NCBI GenBank assembly: GCA_964523945.1
Contig: CAZGBU010000035.1
Span: 1-18,887 of the forward strand
Source: CAKTOF01 sp964523945
Lineage (GTDB): Bacteria; Bacillota; Clostridia; Oscillospirales; Oscillospiraceae
Length of the DNA stretch: 18,887 bases
Reading direction: 5' to 3'
The position numbers were made by a program, and so were the translations under genes. Each line of letters starts with the position of its first letter. Positions within the stretch are counted from its first letter, which is position 1. This document shows, in pieces, positions 1-6,761 of the stretch. The notes below the pieces were generated by a model. It did no database searches. It was not told where the DNA came from and was given only the letters and a program-made list of their open reading frames with translations.

Positions 1-6
1 TTTTCA

Positions 7-35
7 TTGACTTTCTTTTCACAATCCCCTATGAT
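7..35 (+). promoter_or_regulatory. Sigma-70/A promoter of the thioesterase gene
   Basis: A -35 box TTGACT (7-12) and a -10 box TATGAT (30-35) are separated by 17 bp. Each matches consensus at five of six positions. Transcription would start near 42, giving a very short leader before the ribosome binding site (AAAGGAAG) and the ATG at 58. This suggests the thioesterase gene is transcribed by itself. Confidence 0.65.
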
Positions 36-57
36 ACACCAAAAGGAAGTGGGAAAG

Positions 58-450
58 ATGGAAATACAGCCTGGCATGACCGGTACGGCTGAGACGGTTG
101 TGACCGATGCGCTGACTGCCGTCGCGGCAGGCTCCGGTACGCTGCCGGTGTTTGCGACGCCGCATTTGGCTGCACTGATGGAGCGCGCTGCCTGGATGCT
201 GGTACAGCCGTATCTGGACGAGGGAAAAACAACGGTCGGCACGCGCCTGGAACTGGCGCACACTGCGGCGACGCCGCTCGGCATGCGTGTGCGCGCAACG
301 GCGGAGGTGACGGCGGTCAGCGGACGAACGGTCACATTCCGCGTAACGGCGTTTGACGAGGCGGGAGAGATCGGCGCTGGCACACATGAACGCGTGATCG
401 TGACGGCAGACTCGTTCCTCTCTCGCGCGCAGTTGAAACGAAATCCATAG
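58..450 (+). CDS. FlK-like hotdog-fold acyl-CoA thioesterase
   Basis: Predicted 130-residue cytoplasmic protein resembling the thioesterase family of fluoroacetyl-CoA thioesterase FlK. The recognisable core runs from the FATPHLAALMERAA segment (residues 32-45) through GKTTVGTRLELAHTAATP (56-73). T34, E42 and H68 sit 8 and 26 residues apart, which matches the spacing of the FlK catalytic triad Thr42-Glu50-His76. The family hydrolyses acyl-CoA thioesters; the substrate here is unknown, and fluoroacetyl-CoA itself is unlikely in a gut-type anaerobe. The ATG at 58 is chosen because AAAGGAAG lies just upstream and the family N-terminus (about MEIQPGMTG) begins there. An in-frame ATG at 31 would overlap the -10 box. 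The protein is full length for the family. It has its own promoter and is separated from the next coding gene by 465 bp, so no operon partner is visible. Confidence 0.85.
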   Translation: MEIQPGMTGTAETVVTDALTAVAAGSGTLPVFATPHLAALMERAAWMLVQPYLDEGKTTVGTRLELAHTAATPLGMRVRATAEVTAVSGRTVTFRVTAFDEAGEIGAGTHERVIVTADSFLSRAQLKRNP

Positions 451-462
451 ATCGGAAAGAAA

Positions 463-492
463 CAGCGCTGGCCACACCTGGGGCCGGCGCTG
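463..492 (+). terminator. Hairpin after the thioesterase gene, possible weak terminator
   Basis: An 11-bp stem (463-473 with 482-492, one G-U pair) with an 8-base loop lies 12 bp after the stop codon. No T-run follows on the plus strand, so it may be a Rho-type or processing hairpin rather than a classical intrinsic terminator. Confidence 0.4.
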
Positions 493-513
493 CTCAATAC
501 CAGGGACTTGAGC

Positions 514-550
514 AAAAAAGCGCCGCAGCGAGATGGGGCTCGCTGCGGCG
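514..550 (-). terminator. Intrinsic terminator of the candidate ncRNA
   Basis: A perfect 12-bp stem (521-532 with 539-550) with a 6-base loop is followed on the minus strand by C and six T (514-519 read in reverse). This is a textbook Rho-independent terminator that works only in the minus direction. Confidence 0.85.
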
Positions 551-552
551 TT

Positions 553-588
553 GCCAGGCCGTATGGCGTCCGGCCAGGCTGTATGGAG
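553..588. repeat. Pair of 16-bp direct repeats, 20-bp period
   Basis: GCCAGGCCGTATGGCG at 553-568 recurs as GCCAGGCTGTATGGAG at 573-588, with two differences. Both copies lie inside the candidate ncRNA, near its 3' end. Confidence 0.75.
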
Positions 589-705
589 GTGTGTCCCCGG
601 ATGCAGGGAACCAATGGAACCGCTCTGATGCGACAGCTGCTGAATGGGCTGAAACAGCGGCGCCCGCATGGCCGATGGGCGATCGGCCCTGAGCCGGAAC
701 TTGGC

Positions 706-723
706 CGTTAGTTATAACTAACG
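706..723. repeat. Perfect 18-bp palindrome at the ncRNA 5' end
   Basis: CGTTAGTTATAACTAACG is a perfect inverted repeat. It lies a few bases downstream of the predicted minus-strand start site, so it could be a repressor operator in DNA or a 5'-terminal hairpin in the RNA. Confidence 0.75.
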
Positions 724-732
724 TCTGGCGTT

Positions 733-761
733 ATTCTATCATGCTTTGCGGCGCCTGTCAA
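733..761 (-). promoter_or_regulatory. Near-consensus sigma-70/A promoter driving the candidate ncRNA
   Basis: On the minus strand TTGACA (761-756) and TAGAAT (738-733) are separated by exactly 17 bp. The -35 is perfect and the -10 matches five of six. Predicted start is near 726. It is one of the two strongest promoter matches in the window and points away from the ABC transporter operon. Confidence 0.8.
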
Positions 762-801
762 GAGAAAAGATCAAAGAAAGAGAAATTTGTTTTTCTGCGC
801 C

Positions 802-829
802 GCAGATTTGTGCAGATTGTGCAGATTTT
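802..829. repeat. Three tandem GCAGATT repeats upstream of the ABC operon promoter
   Basis: GCAGATT starts at 802, 812 and 821, about one helical turn apart, ending a few bases before the -35 box at 834. Same-face spacing just upstream of a promoter is typical of an activator or cooperative regulator site. No specific regulator is recognised. Confidence 0.5.
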
Positions 830-833
830 ATGC

Positions 834-862
834 TTGCAATTTGTGCGCAGAGCGAGTACAAT
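834..862 (+). promoter_or_regulatory. Promoter of the peptide/nickel ABC transporter operon
   Basis: TTGCAA (834-839) and TACAAT (857-862) are separated by 17 bp. Predicted start is near 869, leaving a leader of about 47 nt before the ATG at 916, with AGGGAG as ribosome binding site. Confidence 0.65.
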
Positions 863-915
863 ACATTCGACAATTTAATAATGGGAGAATTCAATGCAGT
901 TTTTAGGGAGTTAAC

Positions 916-2532
916 ATGAAAAAAGGATTGAAATCGCTTATCCTTTTGCTGTTAGTCTGCGCTCTGACTGTTTCACTCTGCGCGTGCGGAGGAAGCAACG
1001 AGGATGCGAACGAAGACGCGGTTGATTCTTCCGCGGGGCAATCCGGAGAGGAAGCAGCAGAAACCGACAGCGGGAACGCCGATGCAGGCGAACCGACTGA
1101 CGGCGGCGAAATCACGGTCGGCATTGCTCAGGACTTGGAAGACAGTCTTGACCCCCACCTAGCGACGGCGGCAGGAACCAGGGAAGTCCTTTTCAACGTA
1201 TTTGAAGGCTTGGTTAAGCCTGATTCAGAAGGCAACATCATCCCTGCGGTAGCGGAGAGCTATGACATCTCCGAAGATGGAACGGTTTACTCGTTCACCC
1301 TGCGTGACGGCATTACGTTCCACAACGGCGAAGCCGTGACCGTGGATGATGTTGTCTATTCTATTTCCCGCTGCGCGGGCCTGCTCGACGACGGTGTCTA
1401 CGCAGCGGATTCCACACTCGATTCGATTGTCAGCATCGAGGCGGCAGACGAGCGGACGGTCGAGATCACCATCGCAAGCCGCAACCTGGAATTCTTGGCG
1501 TTCCTGGCGACGACCAACGCCGCCATCATCCCGGCGGACTACGATGACCAGGCGACACAGCCGGTGGGCACAGGGCCGTTCCGTTATGTTTCGCGCTCGC
1601 CGCAGGAGAATCTCGTTTTTGAACGCTACGACGGCTATTGGGGTCAGAAGGCGTATCTGGACCGCGTGACCTATCAGGTGATCACCGATCCGGATACGTT
1701 GGTGCTCTCGCTGCGCTCGGGTGCGATCGACGTGTGTGCCCACCTGACGCCCGCACAGGCCGAGACGGTGCGCGACAGCTTCGACATCTACGAGGATACG
1801 ATGAAGCTGGTGCAGGCGCTCTATCTCAACAATGCGGTTGCGCCGTTCGACAATCTGCAGGTCCGGCAGGCGTTGTGCTACGCTGTGAATGTCGACGAGA
1901 TCATCGACTTTGTCTGTGATGGCTATGGGGTCCCCGTGGGAAGCTCCATGTTCCCGGCATTCGGCAAATACTTTGTCGAGGAGCTGGCTGATTACTACAC
2001 CTATAATCCGGATCGGGCCAGAGAGCTTCTGACTGAGGCAGGGTACCCAGACGGGTTCGAGATGACGATCACGGTGCCGAGCAATTATGCCCAGCATGTG
2101 GAGACTGCACAGGTGCTCGTTGAGCAGCTCCGCGCAGTCGGCATTACGGCGACGATCGAATCGGTCACCTGGGAGAACTGGATCAGCAACGTCTATGTCG
2201 GACGCAACTTCCAGTCGACGGTCGTCGGCTTCGACGCTGCTACTATGACGGCCCGCGATATGCTTGAGCGCTGGACGACGGGGCATGAAACAAACATGAT
2301 CAACTTCTCGAATGCGGAGTATGATGCGGTTTTTGCCGAAGCAGTCGCCAGTACGGACGATGACGAGCAAACGGAGCTGTACAAGCGGCTGGAAGAAATC
2401 CTTGCTGAGCAGGCGGCCAATGTCTACATCCAGGACCTGTGCGATCTGGTCGCGGTCAATCCCGCGCTCGGCGGCTTTACGTTCTATCCGATCTACGTGC
2501 TGGATCTCTCAACGGTCTACTACAAACAATGA
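916..2532 (+). CDS. ABC transporter substrate-binding lipoprotein, family 5 (peptide/nickel type)
   Basis: Predicted 538-residue extracellular solute-binding protein. The N-terminus has a positively charged start, a hydrophobic stretch and a lipobox LCAC with lipidation cysteine C24, so the mature protein should be anchored to the outer face of the membrane. An acidic, Ser/Gly-rich linker (about residues 25-65) is followed by the SBP_bac_5 fold, recognisable from the TVGIAQDLEDSLDPH region, the DGSEGNIIPAVAESYDIS-like segment and the late YNPDRARELLTEAGYPDGFE motif typical of OppA/DppA/NikA proteins. It binds the ligand and delivers it to the two permeases encoded next. The family takes oligopeptides, dipeptides, nickel-chelates or glutathione, and the sequence does not decide between them. 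It is the first gene of a six-gene unit, with a clear promoter and RBS before the ATG. Length is normal for the family. Confidence 0.93.
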   Translation: MKKGLKSLILLLLVCALTVSLCACGGSNEDANEDAVDSSAGQSGEEAAETDSGNADAGEPTDGGEITVGIAQDLEDSLDPHLATAAGTREVLFNVFEGLVKPDSEGNIIPAVAESYDISEDGTVYSFTLRDGITFHNGEAVTVDDVVYSISRCAGLLDDGVYAADSTLDSIVSIEAADERTVEITIASRNLEFLAFLATTNAAIIPADYDDQATQPVGTGPFRYVSRSPQENLVFERYDGYWGQKAYLDRVTYQVITDPDTLVLSLRSGAIDVCAHLTPAQAETVRDSFDIYEDTMKLVQALYLNNAVAPFDNLQVRQALCYAVNVDEIIDFVCDGYGVPVGSSMFPAFGKYFVEELADYYTYNPDRARELLTEAGYPDGFEMTITVPSNYAQHVETAQVLVEQLRAVGITATIESVTWENWISNVYVGRNFQSTVVGFDAATMTARDMLERWTTGHETNMINFSNAEYDAVFAEAVASTDDDEQTELYKRLEEILAEQAANVYIQDLCDLVAVNPALGGFTFYPIYVLDLSTVYYKQ

Positions 2533-2571
2533 TGTCACCCGGCGCAGGCCGGGGAGAGGAGGCGGGAAGCG

Positions 2572-3513
2572 ATGAAATACCTGGCAAAGAAAACGATCAC
2601 TCTCATTATTACATTGTTCGTCATTTCGCTTCTCGCCTTTCTCGCTTTTCAGATTATTCCCGGCGACCCCGCCACCCATATGCTGGGCACTGACGCCACG
2701 CCTGAGCGCGTCGAGGCCCTGCGCGAGCAGCTCGGCTTAAACCGCCCGCTGCTGGTGCAGTATTTTGACTGGCTCGGCAGTTTCCTGTTCAGCGATATGG
2801 GGACGTCGTACAACTACTCCATGTCGGTGCGCGAAATGCTCGCCGGCAAGCTGACGATCACAGGCGTGATGACGGGCCTTTCGGTTATCATCATCGCGAT
2901 GGTTTCGATTCCGCTCGGCATCTGGCAGGGGCGGCACGCCGGCCGCCTGCCTGATCTCAGCGCGACGGTGATCGGCCAGCTCCTGATGAGCATCCCGCCT
3001 TTTTTCCTCGGCATTCTTTTTACACTGGTGTTTGGCCTGATTCTCCGTGCGTTTACGCCGGGTGAGTTCGTCTCCTACGAGCAGAGCGTGCCCGGCTTCC
3101 TGCGTTGCCTGATCTTTCCGGCGCTGGCCATTGCGATTCCGCGCATCGCCATGACGGCGAAGCTGCTGCGCTCATCGATTGTGAACGAGGTGCGCGAGGA
3201 CTATGTCCGCACGGCGCGCAGCCACGGCCGCAGTTTTCCGGCTGCGCTTTACACCCACGTACTGCGCAATGCCATCATCCCCGTCGTGACGTTTTTGGCG
3301 ACGTCTGTCGCCGATATTGCTGCGGGCAGTGTGATCGTCGAGCAGGTTTTCTCGATCCCTGGCATCGGCCGGCTGCTGCTCAGTTCCATCTCGGGGCGGG
3401 ACTATCCGGTCGTCCTGGCAATTGTGGTCATTATGGCCTCACTGGTGGTGCTGGTCAACTTCCTGGTCGACGTGATCTATCAGCTGATCGACCCGCGCAT
3501 CCGTGTTTCGTGA
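2572..3513 (+). CDS. ABC transporter permease, DppB/OppB/NikB family
   Basis: Predicted 313-residue inner-membrane permease with about six transmembrane segments; the first (residues 9-30) precedes the periplasmic-side loop. The family N-terminal segment IIPGDPATHMLG is present, and the EAA-type cytoplasmic loop that docks the ATPase is seen as YVRTARSHGRSFPAALYTHVLRNAIIP around residues 210-240. It is followed by the usual EQVFSIPGIGRLLLSSI. It forms the translocation pore with the permease encoded directly downstream. The start is supported by a GGAGAGGAGGCGGG region 8-20 bases upstream. It lies 39 bp after the binding-protein gene, and the spacer holds only a small GC hairpin that could help keep binding-protein mRNA more abundant than the rest. 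Confidence 0.94.
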   Translation: MKYLAKKTITLIITLFVISLLAFLAFQIIPGDPATHMLGTDATPERVEALREQLGLNRPLLVQYFDWLGSFLFSDMGTSYNYSMSVREMLAGKLTITGVMTGLSVIIIAMVSIPLGIWQGRHAGRLPDLSATVIGQLLMSIPPFFLGILFTLVFGLILRAFTPGEFVSYEQSVPGFLRCLIFPALAIAIPRIAMTAKLLRSSIVNEVREDYVRTARSHGRSFPAALYTHVLRNAIIPVVTFLATSVADIAAGSVIVEQVFSIPGIGRLLLSSISGRDYPVVLAIVVIMASLVVLVNFLVDVIYQLIDPRIRVS

Positions 3514-3524
3514 GGAGGGGCGCC

Positions 3525-4340
3525 ATGAGAAAGCCGCGAAAAAAACGAAACTGGAGCCTGATGATCGGCGGCACGCTGACCGGCATACTGGTTGCGCTGA
3601 TCCTGATCGGTATTGTCTGGACGCCGCATGATCCGAATGCGATGAGCGCCGGCGAGAAGCTGCTCGCGCCGAGCTGGCAGCACCTGTTCGGCACGGACAA
3701 TTTCGGCCGTGATATCTTCAGCCGCGTCCTGGAGGGTGCGCGCACCACGCTGTTCATCGCCGTGTGCACGGTTGCCATCGGCGCCGTGGTTGGTGTGAGT
3801 GTCGGCGCGCTGACCGGCTATTTCGGCGGCTGGGTCGACGAGGTGCTCATGCGCTTCAACGATTCGCTCGCTGCATTTCCGAGCATCCTGCTCGCGCTGG
3901 TGTTCATCAGTCTGCTCGGCTCGGGCAAATACAAGATCATTCTGACGCTTGGCATTCTGTTTATTCCGAGCTTTGCGCGGATCATCCGCAGTGAATATGC
4001 GCGCGAGCGTTCCCGCGACTATGTCCGCAACGCGCGCATCATGGGTGCGTCGAACGCGCGGATCATCACTGCACATATTCTGCCAAACGTGCGCCCGGTG
4101 CTCCTCAGCGCAATTGCCATCGGCTTCAACAACGCCGTTCTGGCCGAGGCAAGCATGAGCTTCCTCGGCATTGGTGTGCAGCCGCCCGATGCCAGCCTTG
4201 GGCGGATGATGAGCGAGTCGCAGACGTATCTGTTCACCGCGCCGTGGTACGCCATCTGCACTGGTGTGTTTCTCATTCTGTTGATTTTGGGCTTTTCCCT
4301 GCTCGGACAGGGACTGCAGGAGAGGAGGCGGCGCGGATGA
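3525..4340 (+). CDS. ABC transporter permease, DppC/OppC/NikC family
   Basis: Predicted 271-residue inner-membrane permease. A basic N-terminus (MRKPRKKRNW) leads into the first transmembrane segment (about residues 12-32). LFGTDNFGRDIFSRVLEGARTTL is the family signature after the first loop. The EAA loop is YVRNARIMGASNARIITAHILPN, and AEASMSFLGIGVQPPDASLGRMM near the C-terminus is characteristic of DppC/OppC. It pairs with the upstream permease. The ATG at 3525 follows GAGGAGGGG and lies 11 bp after the preceding stop. The longer frame upstream of this ATG overlaps the previous gene and does not resemble the family. The stop overlaps the next start as ATGA, indicating translational coupling. 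Confidence 0.94.
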   Translation: MRKPRKKRNWSLMIGGTLTGILVALILIGIVWTPHDPNAMSAGEKLLAPSWQHLFGTDNFGRDIFSRVLEGARTTLFIAVCTVAIGAVVGVSVGALTGYFGGWVDEVLMRFNDSLAAFPSILLALVFISLLGSGKYKIILTLGILFIPSFARIIRSEYARERSRDYVRNARIMGASNARIITAHILPNVRPVLLSAIAIGFNNAVLAEASMSFLGIGVQPPDASLGRMMSESQTYLFTAPWYAICTGVFLILLILGFSLLGQGLQERRRRG

Positions 4341-5119
4341 CACTGCTGGAAATCCGAGATCTGCATGTGACGTTCCATGATCGCGGTGCCGGCGAGGAGG
4401 TCGTCCACGGCGTCTCGCTGACGGTCGACGCCGGTGAGATCGTTGGCATTGTCGGCGAGTCCGGCTCCGGTAAAACGCAGACGGCGCTGGCTGTGGCGCA
4501 TCTGTCGCGGCAGGATGCGCAGCTGTCCGGCCAGATCCTCTTTGATGGCGTCGACCTGCTCAGCCGGCCGGAAAAGGAGGTCCTGCAGATTCAGGGCAAT
4601 GGGATTGCCATGGTGTTTCAGGAGCCGATGTCCTCGCTCAACCCAACCATGCGCATTGGCCGGCAGGTGGAAGAGAGCCTGAAACTCCATACCAGGCTGA
4701 CGCGCGAGCAGCGGCGTGCGCGCGCCCTGCAGGCGCTTGCCGACGCGGAGCTGCCTGATCCGGAAGGAATCTGGCGCAAGTATCCGCATGAGTTGTCTGG
4801 CGGGCAGCGTCAGCGTGTGATGATCGCCGCTGCGATCGTGTGCAGCCCCAAGCTGCTGATTGCAGACGAGCCGACGACTGCGCTCGACGTGACGATCCAG
4901 GCCGAGATCCTGAAGCTGCTGGCCAAACTCAACCGGGAGCGGGGTATGGCTATTTTGTTCATCTCTCATGACCTGCGCATTATACGCCGGCTGTGTTCCA
5001 GAGTGGTTGTTATGTGCGGCGGGCGCATTGTGGAAAGCGGCGACGCCGAGCAGGTCTTTCGCAACCCGCGCGAGGATTACACAAAAAAACTGATTGCGTC
5101 CATTCCTGTCCGGAGGTGA
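4337..5119 (+). CDS. ABC transporter ATP-binding protein, DppD/NikD type (short form)
   Basis: Predicted 260-residue cytoplasmic ATPase that powers the importer. Walker A is GESGSGKT (residues 40-47), the signature is LSGGQRQRV, Walker B is LLIADEPTTALDV and the switch histidine lies in FISHDLRII. The protein ends soon after the YTKKLIASIP motif. Typical DppD/OppD proteins continue with a further 60-80-residue oligo_HPY region, and this protein lacks it, as nickel-type NikD (about 254 residues) does. The ATG overlaps the preceding stop by four bases and is preceded by GGAGGCGG. A longer frame upstream lies inside the permease gene and is not family-like. The pairing with the second ATPase implies a heterodimeric motor. 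Confidence 0.94.
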   Translation: MTLLEIRDLHVTFHDRGAGEEVVHGVSLTVDAGEIVGIVGESGSGKTQTALAVAHLSRQDAQLSGQILFDGVDLLSRPEKEVLQIQGNGIAMVFQEPMSSLNPTMRIGRQVEESLKLHTRLTREQRRARALQALADAELPDPEGIWRKYPHELSGGQRQRVMIAAAIVCSPKLLIADEPTTALDVTIQAEILKLLAKLNRERGMAILFISHDLRIIRRLCSRVVVMCGGRIVESGDAEQVFRNPREDYTKKLIASIPVRR

Positions 5120-5123
5120 GAGT

Positions 5124-5858
5124 ATGGCACAGCCGCTGCTGGAGGTACGCGGCCTGAATGCATTTTATCGGCTCGGGTACTCGCCGATGGCGCGCCGCGG
5201 TGCGAAACAGGCGCTCTATGACGTCAGCTTTACCATCAGCGAAGGCGAGGTGGTTGGGCTGGTCGGTGAGTCCGGCTGTGGAAAAACCACGCTCTCCCGA
5301 GCGATTCTTGGGATCAACCGTGACGTGACCGGCGAGATCATCCACCATGCCGACCGGCCGCGTATGGTGTTTCAGGATCCGGCCGCTTCGCTCAATCCGG
5401 CGCGCCCTGTGGGCTGGATTTTGGAGGAACCGCTGCGCTGCGCCGGTGTCGGCCGGGCAGAGCGGCAGCGCCGTGCGCGCGAAATGCTTGGGCACGTCGG
5501 ACTCGACGAGAACTGCTACGATCGCCGACCGCTGGAGCTGTCCGGCGGGCAGCGTCAGCGTGTCGCCATCGGCGCGGCGATCATCGGCAATCCGCGGCTT
5601 GTGATCGCGGACGAACCGGTCAGCGCGCTCGACGTGACCATTCAGGCGCAGATTCTCGCGCTGCTGAAGCATCTGCGCGAGGAACTGGGACTTTCATATC
5701 TGTTCATTTCGCATGACATGGATGTCATCTGGCAGATTTGTGACCGCGTGATGGTCATGCAGGCCGGTCGTATTGTCGAGCAGGGCACGCGCGAGCAGAT
5801 TTTCAACGCACCGCAGCATGCATATACCAAAAAGCTGCTTGCGGCTGCCGAGGGATAA
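5124..5858 (+). CDS. ABC transporter ATP-binding protein, DppF/NikE type (short form)
   Basis: Predicted 244-residue cytoplasmic ATPase, partner of the preceding ATPase. Walker A is GESGCGKT, followed by the TLSRAILGI helix typical of OppF/DppF. The signature is LSGGQRQRV, Walker B is LVIADEPVSALDV and the switch histidine is in FISHDMDVI. Like its partner it stops right after YTKKLLAAAEG, so the oligo_HPY extension is absent, which is closer to NikE-type proteins. The segment between Walker A and the Q-loop is also compact. The ATG at 5124 follows CGGAGGTGAG, four bases after the previous stop. The in-frame ATG at 5094 would start inside the preceding gene. Confidence 0.93.
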   Translation: MAQPLLEVRGLNAFYRLGYSPMARRGAKQALYDVSFTISEGEVVGLVGESGCGKTTLSRAILGINRDVTGEIIHHADRPRMVFQDPAASLNPARPVGWILEEPLRCAGVGRAERQRRAREMLGHVGLDENCYDRRPLELSGGQRQRVAIGAAIIGNPRLVIADEPVSALDVTIQAQILALLKHLREELGLSYLFISHDMDVIWQICDRVMVMQAGRIVEQGTREQIFNAPQHAYTKKLLAAAEG

Positions 5859-5870
5859 GGAGGTATCCGC

Positions 5871-6659
5871 ATGATTCTGGCCATTGACATTGGAAACACC
5901 AACATTGTCATTGGGTGCATCGAGAAAAAAGGGAAGAAGGACAAGATCCTGTTTGAGGCGCGGCTGTCAACCGATCATGTCAAGACCTCGGACGAGTACA
6001 GCGTCGAGCTGATGAATATTCTGCAGCTGTTCAAGGTTGACGCTGAGACCATCGAGGGTGCAATCATCTCATCGGTTGTGCCGCCGGTGTACAATGCGAT
6101 CCGCTCAGCGGTCATCAAAGTCACCGGGCGCAAGCCGCTTGTGGTTGGTCCCGGGATTAAGACGGGCCTGGATATCCGGATGGACAATCCGGCACAGGTC
6201 GGCGCGGACCTGATCGTCGCGGCAGTCGCTGCGCTGCACGAGTATGAGCCGCCGCTCATTATTGTTGATATGGGGACCGCAATTACGCTTTCGGTCATCG
6301 GTGAGGGAAGCACGTTCCTCGGCGGCTGCATTTTCCCCGGCGTACGCGTTTCGATGGAGGCGCTGACGAGCCGCACTGCCCAGCTGCCCGGCATCAGCCT
6401 CGACCGGCCCAAGAAGGTGATCGGCAAGAATTCCGTCGATGCGATGCGCAGCGGCATCATGTATGGCATTGCCTCGATGATCGACGGGATGATTGCCCGG
6501 ATGGAGGAAGAGTCCAGGCATACCGTTACCGTGCTGGCCACCGGCGGCATCGCGCAGTATGTGATCCCGCTGTGCCGGCGCGAGCTGAAATTCGACCGCA
6601 ACCTGCTGCTCAAGGGGCTTGCAATCCTGTATCGGAACAACACCAAGGAAAAAGTATAG
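5871..6659 (+). CDS. coaX: Type III pantothenate kinase
   Basis: Predicted 262-residue cytoplasmic enzyme that phosphorylates pantothenate, the first step of coenzyme A synthesis, using the potassium-dependent, feedback-insensitive type III fold (ASKHA superfamily). The N-terminal phosphate-binding motif is MILAIDIGNTN. Other family landmarks are VGPGIKTGLDIRMDNPAQVGADLIVAAVAA (about residues 95-124), the second ATPase-like motif IIVDMGTAITLSV, and GGCIFPGVRVSMEAL. Length is normal. The ATG is preceded by AAGGAGG with good spacing, 12 bp after the ABC ATPase stop, so coaX is probably co-transcribed with the transporter. The functional link is unclear. A long hairpin follows the stop. Confidence 0.96.
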   Translation: MILAIDIGNTNIVIGCIEKKGKKDKILFEARLSTDHVKTSDEYSVELMNILQLFKVDAETIEGAIISSVVPPVYNAIRSAVIKVTGRKPLVVGPGIKTGLDIRMDNPAQVGADLIVAAVAALHEYEPPLIIVDMGTAITLSVIGEGSTFLGGCIFPGVRVSMEALTSRTAQLPGISLDRPKKVIGKNSVDAMRSGIMYGIASMIDGMIARMEEESRHTVTVLATGGIAQYVIPLCRRELKFDRNLLLKGLAILYRNNTKEKV

Positions 6660-6696
6660 TTGGAATCAGGGCCGGCTTTGCCAGCCCTGATTCCAA
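6660..6696 (+). terminator. Strong hairpin after coaX
   Basis: A perfect 13-bp stem (6660-6672 with 6684-6696) begins at the base after the coaX stop codon. The loop can extend the stem by GGC/GCC around a TTT triloop. No T-run follows, so it may stabilise the mRNA end or terminate inefficiently. Confidence 0.55.
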
Positions 6697-6761
6697 CGGA
6701 TGAGGCTCTGTGATCCGGTGCAGAGCGCAGGAACATGACGCATGGGAGGTGCAGCGCCCGG

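Larger units (their letters stand above)
514..726 (-). ncRNA. Candidate free-standing structured RNA, family unassigned
   Basis: A minus-strand transcript of about 210 nt is delimited by a near-consensus promoter (756-761 and 733-738) and a perfect terminator hairpin with T6 (514-550). Between them no plausible small ORF closes: the one ATG-initiated frame near 669 runs through the terminator without a stop. Internal pairing is extensive: an 18-base perfect palindrome at the 5' end (706-723), a 7-bp stem GGCCGAT/ATCGGCC around 671-689, and a 6-bp hairpin (593-598 with 606-611). Size and own signals fit a housekeeping-type RNA such as 6S RNA, but I do not recognise the conserved parts of 6S and cannot assign it. 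The SRP RNA apical motif is absent, and the length is short for tmRNA or RNase P RNA. No coding gene lies immediately downstream in this orientation, so a cis-acting riboswitch is unlikely. Confidence 0.6.

Noticed and set aside
19..669. Long minus-strand open frame over the thioesterase gene and the candidate RNA
   Set aside because: It runs antisense through a clear gene and straight through a perfect terminator, has no ribosome binding site, and is rich in Arg/His/Ser as expected for a shadow of GC-rich coding sequence.
508..711. Small plus-strand frame of 67 codons in the intergenic region
   Set aside because: No ribosome binding site, and it overlaps the ncRNA terminator stem and internal stems. 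The composition is not protein-like.
514..726. Riboswitch or T-box leader reading of the structured minus-strand RNA
   Set aside because: No gene follows downstream on the minus strand within the window, and no T-box or known aptamer motif was seen.
1225..2370. 381-codon minus-strand frame inside the binding-protein gene
   Set aside because: Antisense shadow of a well-supported gene, with no family-like motifs and no RBS.
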